A stretch of 64,000 nt of DNA from assembly GCF_038396675.1 (NCBI RefSeq), contig NC_088926.1, forward strand, positions 11,663,001 through 11,727,000, in the 5' to 3' direction. Position numbers and translations under genes: made by a program. Positions 24,131 to 35,763 of the stretch are shown piece by piece; within the stretch, counting starts at the first letter, position 1; each line of letters starts with the position of its first letter. Origin of the DNA: Hydra vulgaris (Eukaryota > Cnidaria > Hydrozoa > Anthoathecata > Hydridae). The notes below the pieces were generated by a model. The model ran no database searches. It worked only from the letters and a program-made list of their open reading frames with translations, and was not told where the DNA came from.

Positions 24131-26422
24131 ATGTTTTTGTAGAATTTTTTTTATATTATTTGTTATAAACTGTGAATAATATTTTTGGTTTTTGTATATT
24201 AAATAAATATATTTTCTCTTTAGAAATGATCCTGCCAATTGCATAAAAAATCAAGAAACGATAGATTATTTATCAATCAATGGATTTAACCAAAATTTAG
24301 AGAAAAATAATTTCCAAAAGTCAAAAAGAATTTACACTCAAATAATTGGTGGGGTAAGACGTACTCGTTTTCGTTATTTGTCAAAAAGTATTTTTGTATC
24401 TACTCTTGTTAATGGTGAAAAAATTAACGGAACATTTTTGATTTACTCAGAAAGTAAAAGATCAATATTTTATGCACTCTGCTATTTATTTTGTGGCACT
24501 ACATCGTTTGCCACAGTTGGTTTATCAGATTGGAAAAAAGGAGAAGAAAAAATCAAACGTCATGAAAATTCACAACACTAAAAATTGTGTAATAAATATG
24601 AAAGAAAGAAAAGAAGTATTAAATTGAGTTAATCAAAAGCTAAAGTATCAAGTAGAAACGAAAATAAATTATTGGAAAAAAATGTATCGACAAGAGTGGT
24701 AACTGTTGTGAAATCCCTTTTTTCTTGTGGAATGTCTTTTAGAGGTGATGATGACCGTTTTGGATCTGTTCATAATGGGAACTTCATGATGAGTATAGAG
24801 CTTATTGCTCAGTTTGATCCTTTTTTAGCGCAACACGTTGAAGAATGGAAATAAAGGAAAAGGTTCAACATTGTACCTGTCATTTAATATATATGAGCAG
24901 TTCATAAGTATAATGGCAGATGTTATTCAACAAATGGTAAAAGTAATAAAGGAAGCTAAATACTTTTCCATCAGTATTGATTCTACTCCTGACATTAGCC
25001 ATGTAGATCAACTGTCATTCACTTTTCGGTATGTTCAAAAGAATGGCTGTCCGGTAGTAAGATTTTTAGGGTTTTTACCCAATTCTGGTCATAAATCTGA
25101 AGAATTAACAGATGCTGTATTTTTAGTTTTAGAATTGCATGGATTAGATATTAATAATTGTCGTGATCAAAGTTACGACAATGCGTCTAATATTTCTGGT
25201 AGATATACAGGATTTCAAGCTCGCATTAAAGAAGTTAATCCTTTAGCTACATTTGTACCATGCTCGGCATACTCTTTAAATCTTTTTGGTGAATGCGCTG
25301 TGGGCTGTTGTATTTATACTTCTGAATTTTTTATTCTGCTTCAAAATATTTATAAATTTTTCAGTGCCTCTACATATAGATGGAAAATACTTCAGAAGAA
25401 TTTGATTAAAACAGAAAATGTATCACTTAAAAAACTATCAGATACTAGGTGGTCACCAAGATCTGATACAAGTATTAGTTTAAACAAAAATTGGATTGAA
25501 ATAATGCACTGTCTTTTATTAAAGATGATAAAACAGAAAAATCTATTTCAAAATCAGAAGCTAACGAGCTATATTTAAAACTAGACAGTCTTAAAACAGC
25601 TATAATGGCCGCATTATGGGGCGATATACTAGAAAGATTCAACAAAACTAGTAAACAATTGCAGTCAGTTGAGATTGATTTAGAAACAGATGTAAGTTTA
25701 TACGAATCTTTAATTCGATATGTATTAGATTTAAGAAGTATGTTTGGTATCTATGAAGAGAGAGCAACTAATTAATCGGAACACAAAACATATAAAAAAA
25801 TACGCAAAAGAAAAAGCAAACTAACTGCAGATGAAAAAAGAGAAGGAGAAACAAATTTTGAAATTCGAGGCTCTTTAAGAATTAATACATATTATGCTAT
25901 TATTGATAAACTTCATTTAGAACTAGAAAGAAGAAAATTGTGCTATGATGAAGCTAATAAAAAATTTATTTTTTTATTTCAACTAATAAAACTATAGCCA
26001 TCAGAAGTTTACAAAAAAACAGAAATACTTCAAAATATATATAAAAATGAACTTTCGTCTTCATTTGCTAACGAGTGTATACAATTCAGAAGTTATTTAA
26101 CGAGTTTAACTGAAAACGTAAGACCTAAAACTATAATAAATATCTATAAAATGATCAGAACTGAAAAACTTCAAGAGCTGTTTCCTTACGTAGATATAGC
26201 ATTAAGAATATATCTATGCTGCCCAACATCCAATTGTTCAGCCGAGAGATCATTTTCAGCATTAAAGAGGGTTAAATCTTATTTGAGGTCGCGAATGGCA
26301 GGTGATCGTCTTAATAGGTTAGCAATTCTATATATAGAATGAGCACTTATCATAGATATGAACTTTAATGACATGAAAAATATATTTGCAAAACAAAACT
26401 CACATAGAAAATTATAATTTTC

Positions 26423-26525
26423 TATAGTGATTAATATAAATTAATATATGTTTGTATAGAAAATGTTTTTGTTTTTTAATAATCATCAAATATCAGTTAT
26501 TTTTAAAAAAGGGCGCTTAAAAAAA
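26423..26525 (+). repeat. hAT 3' subterminal region (partner of the 24029 copy)
   Basis: Second copy of the roughly 100-bp direct repeat, immediately inside the right terminal inverted repeat. Confidence 0.9.
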
Positions 26526-26817
26526 CAGTGCCCCAGGGTGCCAAAAATTCAAATACATCTCTGCCTACTATAGTTATGTTCTATTGCTATAGCATTACAT
26601 ACTTTATTGTATATATTTCTTCGCACATGGGGTAACTTTAATAACGTTCAAAAAAACCCCACTACATAAATTGTCAGAAATATGAAACAACTTAAAGATT
26701 TCTTTTGTCATACATGTTTTATATAAAATATTGCTATGAATAAAAATTAATATGTCATGTGTATAAAAAGTAAGTCACACACACATATTTTTTTAGCTGT
26801 AATTTTTTAAAGCTGCG

Positions 26818-26933
<116 letters not shown>

Positions 26934-27119
26934 TTTATGTGTGTCTGTGTGTATATACTATTTTTGCAGATCACAAATAAATTTTAAACCTTATATAAAA
27001 AAAAATTTCATATAATGCGTGTGTACATTTAATATTGTGTTGAACTAAATTTGTTGAAAGTACTGTTATTCATCTTTATTTTTGTTTAGCATTTCATAGC
27101 AGTACTATCCCACGTTTAT

Positions 27120-27880
27120 ACAAAAAAAAATTGATGCAAGGCAGTATATAAATTTAATGAGTCCCAGTTTTCAACTTAATAGTAACAAGAGTGCTTTACC
27201 ATACAAAAAATTAGTAGATGTTCACAGGGTGCAAGTTGACACTTTTTATAATAAGGTTTAAAAACGTACTCCAAAAGCACAAGGAAAATCCATAATTTTT
27301 ACAAATATGCAAAAATTAGCAATTGTACAACATGTTATGTTACGTCAACCACTTTTAGTGCCTCTGCTCAAATCGTATCTGGTTATGTTTATAAAGCTGA
27401 CCATTTATGGACAACAAGAACCAAAAGTGGACCACCTAATGTACAATACAACCAAATTCAGGACGGTTTAATACTAATGGCATTTTTGACTATTTTGTTA
27501 TTGTTTTTTGTCAAATTGCAAGAAGTTCCTATTAGTTATAATGTAAGCAATCTTTTCAGTGATTTACTAAAGAAAATAGTACTTTGTTGCGAAGAAAACA
27601 GTATCTTGTTCTATAACTGGTAACTCTACCTCTTGATGTTACATTTTATAGATCTCTTAAAACATATTAAAGGAAAATACTTGATCAATCAAAAACCTCT
27701 TGTTCAAAAAAAGCATAGACAATTACAAAAAATATATCTCTTTCTTTACTTATAAACATTATATTCGTCAGATCAAAAGGTAATCAGCAACTTAGTAGCT
27801 TAGAGGTTTTGAAAAAAGGTCTTGCTTATACAGAATACGTATTCAAAGTTACCCCATTTGTGGGGTAACTTTGAATGACC
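27120..27880 (+). other. Possible pogo-like transposon remnant
   Basis: A short plus-strand block near 27205-27345 (VHRVQVDTFYNKV, then KRTPKAQGKSIIFTNMQKL) has the spacing of a psq helix-turn-helix followed by the G+..IF...E linker of pogo-like transposases. It is degraded. At 27843-27878 an inverted pair ATTCAAAGTTACCCCA / TGGGGTAACTTTGAAT echoes the minisatellite at 21345 and could be the far terminus. Weak evidence. Confidence 0.25.
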
Positions 27881-27923
27881 AATTAATTTTGAGGGCTATA
27901 TATTGAAAACATGATATATTGAG

Positions 27924-27989
27924 AACCTATTAATGCATAAGAAATTTTTAAATTAGATTTAGAAAAATTTAACTATGCATTAATAGGTT
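27924..27989. repeat. Inverted repeat, 15-bp perfect arms
   Basis: AACCTATTAATGCAT at 27924-27938 pairs with ATGCATTAATAGGTT at 27975-27989. The loop is 36 nt. Confidence 0.8.
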
Positions 27990-28211
27990 TTTTATATCAT
28001 ACATGTAAAATTACTTCGTAACCAATGCAAATCAAATATTTAAAATTTACATGATTGAATGATTCATATTGAAATAGATCATGATGCTGTAAAGCTGAGT
28101 ATTACAGAAAAATGATGCTCAATTCATTTTTTATTTTAGGGGATTTTTTTATCCCAATTACTGGTTTTAGTTTCAACAGCGCCATTTAAAGGATGGTTTT
28201 ATACAAATACT

Positions 28212-28586
28212 TATACTGCCCTACTTACAAAATAGACAGTAACTGCAAAATTTCCATTCTGAGATATTCTTAAAAAACAAAAAACGTATTTAGCCAACCA
28301 GTCAGCTTAGTACATGTCAGAAACTTTTAATATCATCAACTGACTTCAAAAAAGAGGTTTTAATAATTTTTTATTTAATTATCATAATTAAGCATATACA
28401 GTCGTTTTGTTATGAACTAAAATTATTAATTAATTTGTTAGCATGTTTTAGGTAAGAAAGAAAACAAATACAGTCTTTTTGCTTTGTACCATAAGAGAAT
28501 ATATGTTAATGAAGTAAACTCCGGTCCTAAGTCTTTTTTCATTTTTTTTCACTTACTGTCTTTAATTTTGTAATTAGGGCAGTATA
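28212..28586. mobile_element. MITE, about 375 bp
   Basis: TATACTGCCCTACTTACAAA followed by ...ATAGACAGTAAC near 28212-28246 is the imperfect inverse of CTTACTGTCTTTAATTTTG...TAATTAGGGCAGTATA ending at 28586. Terminal TA dinucleotides suggest a Tc1/mariner-type target, but the TSD is not decisive. There is no coding content. Confidence 0.65.
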
Positions 28587-29400
28587 GTAAAATTTTAAAA
28601 GATAATTATAACTTATTTGTTCTATATAAAATTCTAATGTGTATTTTCAAAGTCGTTTTGCATTGTATTGTAGACTAAGAGGTATATGAACTAAAATAAT
28701 GGGAGGTAAAAAAATCTTTTTTAAATTATGTGAGATAAACTACTTACTAACAATTTTTCTTAAGAATCTGGAAAAAATTTTCATAGTATTTTTATTTTCT
28801 ATTATGATCTTTTGATTATTTCTTGTTACAATTTTAAAAAAATGTAACAAGAAATAAAAAAGTCTTCCAACTTCCCCTAATTTTATTTTGAAATATCAAA
28901 AAGTTAAATTCTTAATATTTGAAAATAAAGCTATTCTTAATTAAAACTAATGTTGTTATGATAATTCTGAAAAATTCTGAAAAAAATTATGCAAACCTTT
29001 TATCTGATACTAGAGTTCGTAACTGCATTGTTGGATTAACCTTGATAAGTGTATTTCTGTTAATATCTTCAAAAAATATCTGAACAAAAAAAGTTATAAA
29101 TTGATAATTAAGAACTCACGTGATAAAAACATTTGAAATATATTCACTACACAAAAGCATTTGAAAACGACCCATTACATAAAAGATGCAAAAAAATAAG
29201 TACTGAGAACTTTCTTAAAGTTTATTTTTATCTAAAATATTTGTCAAAACAGAACTTTTGTTAATATATATTAAAAAAATAAAAAGTTAGTTAAATTTTG
29301 ATTCCTTTGGCTTTTTTATCTCCCAAAAGAAATAAACAAAAGAGAGGGAGCCACTAAAGTCAGAAACTTACTCTTTCTTTTTTCTTCCTGCAGTCATTAC
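28587..29400. other. No recognisable gene; one hairpin
   Basis: AT-rich. An inverted repeat with 13-bp perfect arms lies at 28818-28855 (ATTTCTTGTTACA / TGTAACAAGAAAT). Confidence 0.6.
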
Positions 29401-30048
29401 AACCCTCTTTCAACCTTATAATTCAGAAACATAAACCTTGAATAACAAAGCTGTAGTGCAGAGAAATAAGTTGAGGCTAATAATACCTATATTACTTATG
29501 TATTATAACTTTTCTTAATAAAAATAATACAAATGCTACAAACTGGTTATAGACCAGTCATCAACCCTCTTTCAACCTTATAATTCAGAAACATAAACCT
29601 TGAATAACAAAGCTGTTGTGCAGAAAAATAAGTTGAGGCTAATAATACCTATATTACTTATGTATTATAACTTTTCTTAATAAAAATAATACAAATGCTA
29701 CAAACTGGTTATAGACCAGTCATCAACCCTCTTTCAACCTTATAATTCAGAAACATAAACCTTGAATAACAAAGCTGTTGTGCAGAGAAATAAGTTGAGG
29801 CTAATAATACCTATATTACTTATGTATTATAACTTTTCTTAATAAAAATAATACAAATGCTACAAACTGGTTATAGACCAGTCATCAACCCTCTTTCAAC
29901 CTTATAATTCAGAAACATAAACCTTGAATAACAAAGCTGTTGTGCAGAGAAATAAGTTGAGGCTAATAATACCTATATTACTTATGTATTATAACTTTTC
30001 TTAATAAAAATAATACAAATGCTACAAACTGGTTATAGACCAGTCATC
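29401..30048. repeat. 162-bp tandem array, 4 copies, SINE-derived
   Basis: Four almost identical units start at 29401, 29563, 29725 and 29887 (each AACCCTCTTTCAACC), with an exact 162-bp period. The first about 90 bp of the unit match the body of the tRNA-derived SINE at 43.7 kb in the same plus-strand orientation (CCTTATAATTCAGAAACA, then AACAAAGCTG..GCAGAGAAA). The other 70 bp are unrelated. Confidence 0.95.
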
Positions 30049-30120
30049 ATCATTGCAATAAGCATGTAACAATGGGTGTAGACAGGAAAAAAAAAGATAT
30101 AGGCAGGTGGTAATGATGAA

Positions 30121-31600
30121 AAGAAGTGTTTTTTTTTAATGTCTTTGCTTCCAACAAGGCTGCAAGGAACCACTAATTAGAGTTGGAAGTTACTGGAAGA
30201 GAAAAGATGAAAACTGTAAAGCAAGATAACGATTGACAGACGACTTAAAAGATAGCAAATTATATGAACAAGGAAAGTAAGATGAAGGAAGCAAACTCCG
30301 AAGAACTGATGTTCAAAGAAAAAAACTAGAGGAATAAGAGTTTTTGATTCGGGTAATCAAAAACTCTTATTCCTCTAAGAATTAAATAAGAGTAAATGAT
30401 TCGGGTTGTCTGGAAAGCGAGTTGGAAAGTAGATTATTTGAGTTAGGGATTGAGAAAGGCAAAAGTTGTGGGCCTTAATGCCTGCAGAATTACTGACACT
30501 AGAGACAAGCCATTCAGTGTGATGAGCATTGAAGTCACTGACAAAAACAATATAGGCTGATGGATAAAGAGAGAGGGCTTGGTCAATATGATCAGAAATA
30601 ACATCAAAAAGAGTGCAGTCTTGAGATGAAGAAGAGCGATATAGAACAAAGAGAAAGTCAATAGAGTGAAGTGGTGCTAAACGAAAGCACATGAAAGAAT
30701 AGTCTGTGGATTCAAACCTAGTTTCACGACAAATGGGTGAATTCTTACGAATGTAAATGCCCAGGCCAAGCATGTGACTATTAGAGTTTTTATGAATTAA
30801 AGGAGGATAACCATCAACACTAAAATCGCAAGATGAGACAGCTGAACTCAAATTACTTTCACAAAGAGCAAGTAGGTCTGGTGAACTTAGCAAGAGATAA
30901 GACTTAACAAAAGAAAAGTTACTTCGAAGACCACGAATATTAGTGAAAGATTTTTTGTGTTTTATAGTTTTTGGTACTTTATTCATTTTTAAATTTGTTG
31001 AAGAACTTGACTCAAAGCATAGATAGTACTCAGAACACTGTTTAATAGCCCAAGCAATTGCCACTTTAGCGTTAGACAAAACCTTTTTACAATGGTTTCT
31101 AGCAGTAATAAACATGTCTGTTTTCTGGACAACTGTTTTGCTGATTGATATGGAAGTAAAGGTTTCGACTGGAAATTGCAGCAGCACAATGTGAGGAGAA
31201 CCACGGAGAACAGTGAGGCTTGAACTGGAATCATCAAGAAGGAATAAAAGATTCTATGCCAGCCTGAATTTATGAAGTCATGTAAGAAACACATTTGTCA
31301 GCAGGAAGACGAAAGATTTCTACCCAAGGGCTAAAACAAAGGAAATTAAAGGAAGAGTCCCAGTCAGCTTTAAGGTAGTTGTTTTATCATTTTAAAATTT
31401 GTTAAAGAACTTGACTCAAAACATAGATAGTACTCAGTACACTGCTTAATAGCCCAAGCAATTGCCTCATTACTATTAATAAACCCTAAGCCGTAACAAA
31501 GGAAACCAAATCTGGCCTTGACAATGCACACCAAAAGTACAAACAGGGACACCATCTATGTGCAACATGGTACTGTTAATACTTTGATATTTTTCAGCTG
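30121..31600 (-). mobile_element. LINE family A, two truncated copies joined head to tail
   Basis: On the minus strand the pieces appear in an impossible order for one element. From the right: a segment ending EAIAWAIKQCTEYYLCFESS (about 31470-31390), then post-endonuclease linker (NYLKADWDSSFNF to ARNHCKKVLSNAK, 31380-31062). Then a second copy of AIAWAIKQCSEYYLCFESS (31060-30990) leads into an endonuclease domain (NIRGLRSNFSFVKSYLL, ALCESNLSSAVSS, VFVSDFNAHHTEW) ending near 30385. The RT is deleted and the 3' end follows at 30300-30121. The first copy lacks the endonuclease, the second the RT. The EN frame (31187-30375) is open for 270 codons. Confidence 0.8.
30328..30376. repeat. Perfect inverted repeat, 22-bp arms, 5-nt loop
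   Basis: AGAGGAATAAGAGTTTTTGATT, CGGGT, then its exact complement. It lies at the deletion junction of the LINE copy, between endonuclease and 3' end. Confidence 0.92.
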
Positions 31601-32300
31601 TTGATGGAATCAGCCTCTCTGAGAGCTACCACTGAGTTCGGAAAACCTGACTACCAGCCGGCCTCAGAACCATAAAACTAAGTTTTAGAGCTATACCCTC
31701 ATTAGGAGATAAAAGAATGAGTCGCCTAGTCAAAAAAACAAAGACACAAGCAAAACCCATGCATTAACACAAGATCCAGCATTCAACATCCTTAACTGGA
31801 AATAATGTATTAAAAATACATCTGCGCCAGCCTAATAGATGAAGAAGGAGTTGGTCAACAGATAGTATATATTTACCCCTTTAGTCTTTGCCTAAGAGGC
31901 CTTTTAAAAAACAGTAGCCAGATGCATTTAACATCTGCCCAAGATGAGTATTTTTATTGAGACACCATCTCTAGCCTTTACTCAACCAAGAGCCCTAAGG
32001 CAGGGGGTGTTTTGAGTCGGACTTGGCATCTCCTAGCCTTTGCCTAAAAAGGCGTATCCTACAAGGCAGCAGGACATGAAGCAGATTGTACTGGGTTACA
32101 TGTTACCAGTAGCAGGATAACCTGACTTGACTTTGAAAATTAAACAGGTGCTTTGGAAAATTAAGCAGGTGCATTATTAAAATTAAACAGGTGCTTTGGG
32201 TGTATTGCAGGTGTTAATGGGTGTAAACAAGTTTCAATGGATTTCAATGGATGCAAACAGGTGCTATTTAATATAAATAGGTTATAAAGGATGGATTTTC
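31600..32300 (-). other. Probable LINE 5' region plus degenerate short repeats
   Basis: This stretch is less AT-rich than its surroundings and directly adjoins the 5'-most LINE piece. It has recurrent GCCTTTGCCTAA / AGTCTTTGCCTAAGAGGCC motifs, probably untranslated leader of family A. From 32130 to 32290 irregular units of AAACAGGTGCTTTGG-like sequence follow. No frame is convincing. Confidence 0.4.
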
Positions 32301-32454
32301 AACTTTTATTAGGCGCTTAACTCTTAATAGAAAACAGACACTAGGTGTAAGCAGGTAATATTAAATGTAGTTATAATCTTAAAAAAAAAATTGCTGAAAG
32401 GTGTCTAATGTTAACAATAATAAATAGAAATAAATTATTATTTATTAATTAAAA

Positions 32455-32523
32455 ACCTAATCTTTGTTTAGTCTTGAAACCCAAGATCTAGATCTTGGAT
32501 TAAGAGAATAAACAAAGATTAGG
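32455..32523. repeat. Imperfect inverted repeat
   Basis: CCTAATCTTTGTTTA pairs with TAAACAAAGATTAGG. Inside lies a second palindrome, CCAAGATCTAGATCTTGG. Confidence 0.8.
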
Positions 32524-32639
32524 ATCTTTTTTTGGAGGTTTTTAAAAAATATATTAATATATAAAAAATATTAAGATATAAAATAAAAAAATAAATAAAC
32601 TTTGTTATAATTTAAATAAAACAATATAATTGTAATAAT

Positions 32640-33330
32640 AAAAATAATAATAATAACAATAATAATAATATACAATACTGTTGAGTTTTAATGTCATGTT
32701 AAATCTTTTATAGACAAAACAAAAAAGTTAAATGTACTCAATTAAGTCTAGTTTAGCTTTAAATAAGTTGACGCTTTTAACTTCTATTGTTTTAATTGGT
32801 AATTTATTCCAGAATTTGACTGAAAGATTTGTGAAAAATCCTTACAATTTCAAGTGAAATATTTGTTATTGGTGATTAAATTATGATACCTCAAATATTG
32901 GAAAAAGAACAAGAAAAAGTGTTATCTTATGAACACTTTTGAAGCAATTTAAAAAAAAACCTGGTATTGATTTTTCCATTAGCTGCAACCAATTATCACA
33001 GCAACAATTAACACTTTTTGGAATTTAAAAATGAACTTTTTAGTATTTTTTGGAATTTAAAAATGAACAACAAATGTTAAAAGATTGTTTTTAACTGCTG
33101 GGAATAAGAAATAAAAAAAAAGACATCCTCCAAAAAAATTTTTTGTCAAGAAAACCTTCAAGTTTTTGAATTTGAATATTACTTTTTATAGATATCATGT
33201 TGAATGTATGCTGAAAACAAAACTTGAAAATTGTATTTCCTTTATTTTTGGTCCTGGTTCTAATTTGAGTATATTTTCATTTCCAGGTATCAATTTCAGC
33301 AAAACATCAGTACAACTTGACCCATAACAA
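32640..33330 (-). mobile_element. CR1-like LINE 3' end
   Basis: The minus-strand frame near 32840-32735 reads NLSVKFWNKLPIKTIEVKSV then NLFKAKLDLIEYI and a stop. This is the extreme C-terminus typical of CR1/L2 RT proteins (WN.LP..V..A.S...FK..LD). An (AAT)n tail follows at 32640-32670. Upstream (33180-33330) degraded sequence continues. It is 5' truncated. Confidence 0.7.
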
Positions 33331-34125
33331 TTATCCAAAAAAAGTTTTGATATTAAATAAAAATTGTCAAAAAACTGTTTATTAAGAACATACAGTTAAA
33401 TAAAACTTTATTATCTTTAAAAAGCTAAATGCTTATAGTCAAGAATTGCAAACAAATCAAACCTTTTTTAAATATATTATTTCTATGCAAATGAATAAAT
33501 ATTTCTTTTATAGAGTTTTATTTTAAATTGATTTGAAAAATTCTTAGTTTATTTCATATGCTTCATTAAAAAACAATTAAATTTATTATAAAATTTATTT
33601 AGTAGACTTATCTAAAAGTTATAGAGTTGAGAGAGGAAACCACAATAAACAGCCTTCTTAACTGTAGTTGCTCTCTGGTATTAATATAAAAAATTTTTAA
33701 TGAAAATTTATTTAAAAATTTTTAAAGATTTTTAAAGTTAGTTGACTGTTTTTTACAAACATCAACATCGACATCATTATCGACATCAAAAATATATCAA
33801 TACTTTTTACAAACACAATCAAAATCAATATGAAAAATCTAAAATTTTAATTTCCACCACCCTAGTAATACTGTGCTTAACTTAAATTTCCACAACCAAA
33901 CATATCAAGGACAAGTTGTTTCAGAGAAATAGTGTGATTCTAGCAATAATTTAAAATAAATAAAAAAAGCAAAGAATACAAGAAAAAAAAAAAAAAAAAG
34001 CAGTTACAGAACTGCATTCACATTTTGATTGTAAAACTAATGTAAAATAACTTATGTAAAATAATCTTAAACTTCGATAAATTTTAAGTGCAACAAAACA
34101 AGTTTTTAATCAACTTTTATTATTT
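33331..34125. other. No recognisable gene
   Basis: AT-rich with poly-A tracts. Around 33760-33830 a short degenerate ACATCAAYATCRACATCA repeat is seen. I looked here for the last TTC4 exon and did not find it. Confidence 0.5.
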
Positions 34126-34240
34126 TTACTTTTTCAACTCTATTTGTGATCTTGGCATTCTTGAATAGTCTGGTAACAGATTTTTACTTTTTCAACATCC
34201 ACTCTTGGCATTCTTGAAAAGTCTGGTAACAGATTTTTTA
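34126..34240. repeat. Short direct duplication (about 55 bp)
   Basis: CTTGGCATTCTTGAA(T/A)AGTCTGGTAACAGATTTTT occurs twice, each time preceded by TTTTTACTTTTTCAAC. Confidence 0.85.
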
Positions 34241-34482
34241 GTACAAAAAGTTTAAGAAAGCTTATCAGGTTCTAAAACTGAATTTTAAAATTATACAGAA
34301 CTCATGCATTTAAAAAAATATAAAATATATTTATTGAATGTTTATTATTATTGAAAAGTTTTGAAAAATAAATTTCTATGAATAAACTTTACTTTATTGT
34401 AATCACACTTAAAGTTTTTTTGGCTCAAATTCCAAAACTTACAAAATATTGCATAACTTTGTATTATGTAAAAATTACTCTT

Positions 34483-34668
34483 GCGCAACCCTCGGAATTA
34501 GGAAAATGTTAGAGGTTGGCATTAGGTCAGCAAAAAAATTTGATAGAAAGAGGTTACCATAAAACATAGAAACGAGGTTGGCAGTTTTTTGCTGACCTCA
34601 AACACTTTTAGGTCAGCAGTTAGGTTGGCATTGCCGAAGGCCAACCCTAATTCCAAGGGTTGCTTGCG
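34483..34668. mobile_element. Foldback-like MITE, about 186 bp
   Basis: The ends GCAACCCTCGGAATTAGG and CCTAATTCCAAGGGTTGC are inverted copies. Inner segments (GGTTGGCATTAGGTCAGCA versus GCTGACC...GGTCAGCAGTTAGGTTGGCA) are also repeated in both orientations. A TTGCG pentamer flanks both ends as a possible target duplication. It lies downstream of the last detected TTC4 exon. Confidence 0.75.
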
Positions 34669-35142
34669 TTATCACTCATATAAAACATCTTCCAATAGAA
34701 TTTCTTTTTATCATCATAACTTTAAAAGGGAAGAAAAAGCAATCCATTTTATTGAAACAAAAATTATTTAAAAAAAATTGTCCCCATAAGTATCATCTAC
34801 CTATAACCTCCATAATAAAACAATATATAAACACTTTTAATACTCAAAATGTATTTATAATGTGCTCAGTGGTAAAGAAATATTCCTTTATGCTGAATGT
34901 CTTTAGTTCAAACTGATTATCAAACTCACTTTAAATAAATTGTTATCAAAAAAACTTTTTGTTGTAAAAAAAAACTTTTTGTTTATTTTAGATTTTGTTA
35001 TTAATTCATCTTTACAAGATTTTTAACAATCTCAAAGAGTATAATAGTAAACCACAAATATTAAAAATACTTAAAATCTTCCTTCTAAAAGAGGAAACCT
35101 AAAAAATTGCCTCAAACAAATCATGAATAAAATTATTTTCCT

Positions 35143-35235
35143 CCTAAAGGTCATATGCCTAAAAAAAAGAAATCCTAAAGGTCATATGCCTAAAAAAAAG
35201 AAATCCTAAAGGTCATATGCCTAAAAAAAAGAAAT
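35143..35235. repeat. 31-bp tandem repeat, 3 copies
   Basis: The unit CCTAAAGGTCATATGCCTAA...AAAGAAAT starts at 35143, 35174 and 35205. The copies are virtually identical. Confidence 0.95.
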
Positions 35236-35763
35236 GTAAACAGCACATCATCTACAAGATTGTAAAAAAACTATTTTATATTTTATATCAACTTTTGCTT
35301 CCTTCATTAGTTGTTTTTTTTTTGTACTTCTTTTTTTTTTTTTTAATTATTTAAGAACAATATACTTTTATTGAAGCATAAATTAGTTTATTGAAGCATA
35401 AATTTTTAATATATTAAACAATAATTCACAATATTTCCATAACTCTTCTAAAGACACTAACATTACTTACCTAAAGTGCTGTTTTCCTTTTAATGTTTTT
35501 AATTATAATTTTATGTAAAATAAAATTAAAGTTTTAAATAGAGGGAGCAACTCAAAATTTAAAAGCTTTTCCACTATTTTTAAAATAAAATTAAAAAAAT
35601 TACTTTGAATAACAAGTGATTTACGTGACATAATATAACAGATACAGATTTATCACAAAGTGGCATCAATATATTAATTTTTTTTCCCACAAGTATTTGC
35701 TTGTGCAGGCTCACTCAATGAGTAAGCCTAAAGAAACTTAAATAAAAATAAGCAAGTTGTAAC

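Larger units (their letters stand above)
22887..26342 (+). pseudogene. hAT transposase gene (TTF zinc finger, DUF4371, dimerisation tail), broken
   Basis: Exon 1 (22887-23034) begins MMVYSTKLSGAENRKR and ends before GTAAGT; its NLS-like start is typical of zinc-finger hATs. Exons 2 (about 23293-23505) and 3 (23597-23788) are diverged copies of each other, and exon 3 has an in-frame TAA. Exon 4 starts at 24224. Its blocks are a TTF-type DNA-binding domain (NQETIDYLSINGFNQNLEKN, LVNGEKINGTFLIYSESKRS), a DUF4371 catalytic core (KYFSISIDSTPDISHVDQLS, NCRDQSYDNASNISGRYTG at 24838-25578) and a C-terminal dimerisation block (CPTSNCSAERSFSALKRVKS) ending at 26342. Stops at 24579 and about 24627 and shifts near 24850 and 25580 inactivate it. 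Confidence 0.88.
21749..26563 (+). mobile_element. Complete hAT transposon with 8-bp TSD
   Basis: CCTACTAT at 21741-21748 is duplicated exactly at 26564-26571. Inside are inverted ends CAGAGACGTATTTAAGG (left) and the complement of CAAATACATCTCTG (right), i.e. CAGAGRYGTATTT, of hAT type. The 4.8-kb element carries a multi-exon transposase pseudogene on the plus strand, a nested inverted-repeat insertion (21936-22547) and an internal copy of its own 3' subterminal region. It sits inside sequence bearing the GGGGTAACTTTGAAT motif on both sides. Confidence 0.92.

Noticed and set aside
35460-35520. Possible last TTC4 exon ending at a GTAAGT donor near 35458
   Set aside because: No acceptor and no similarity to the TTC4 C-terminus.
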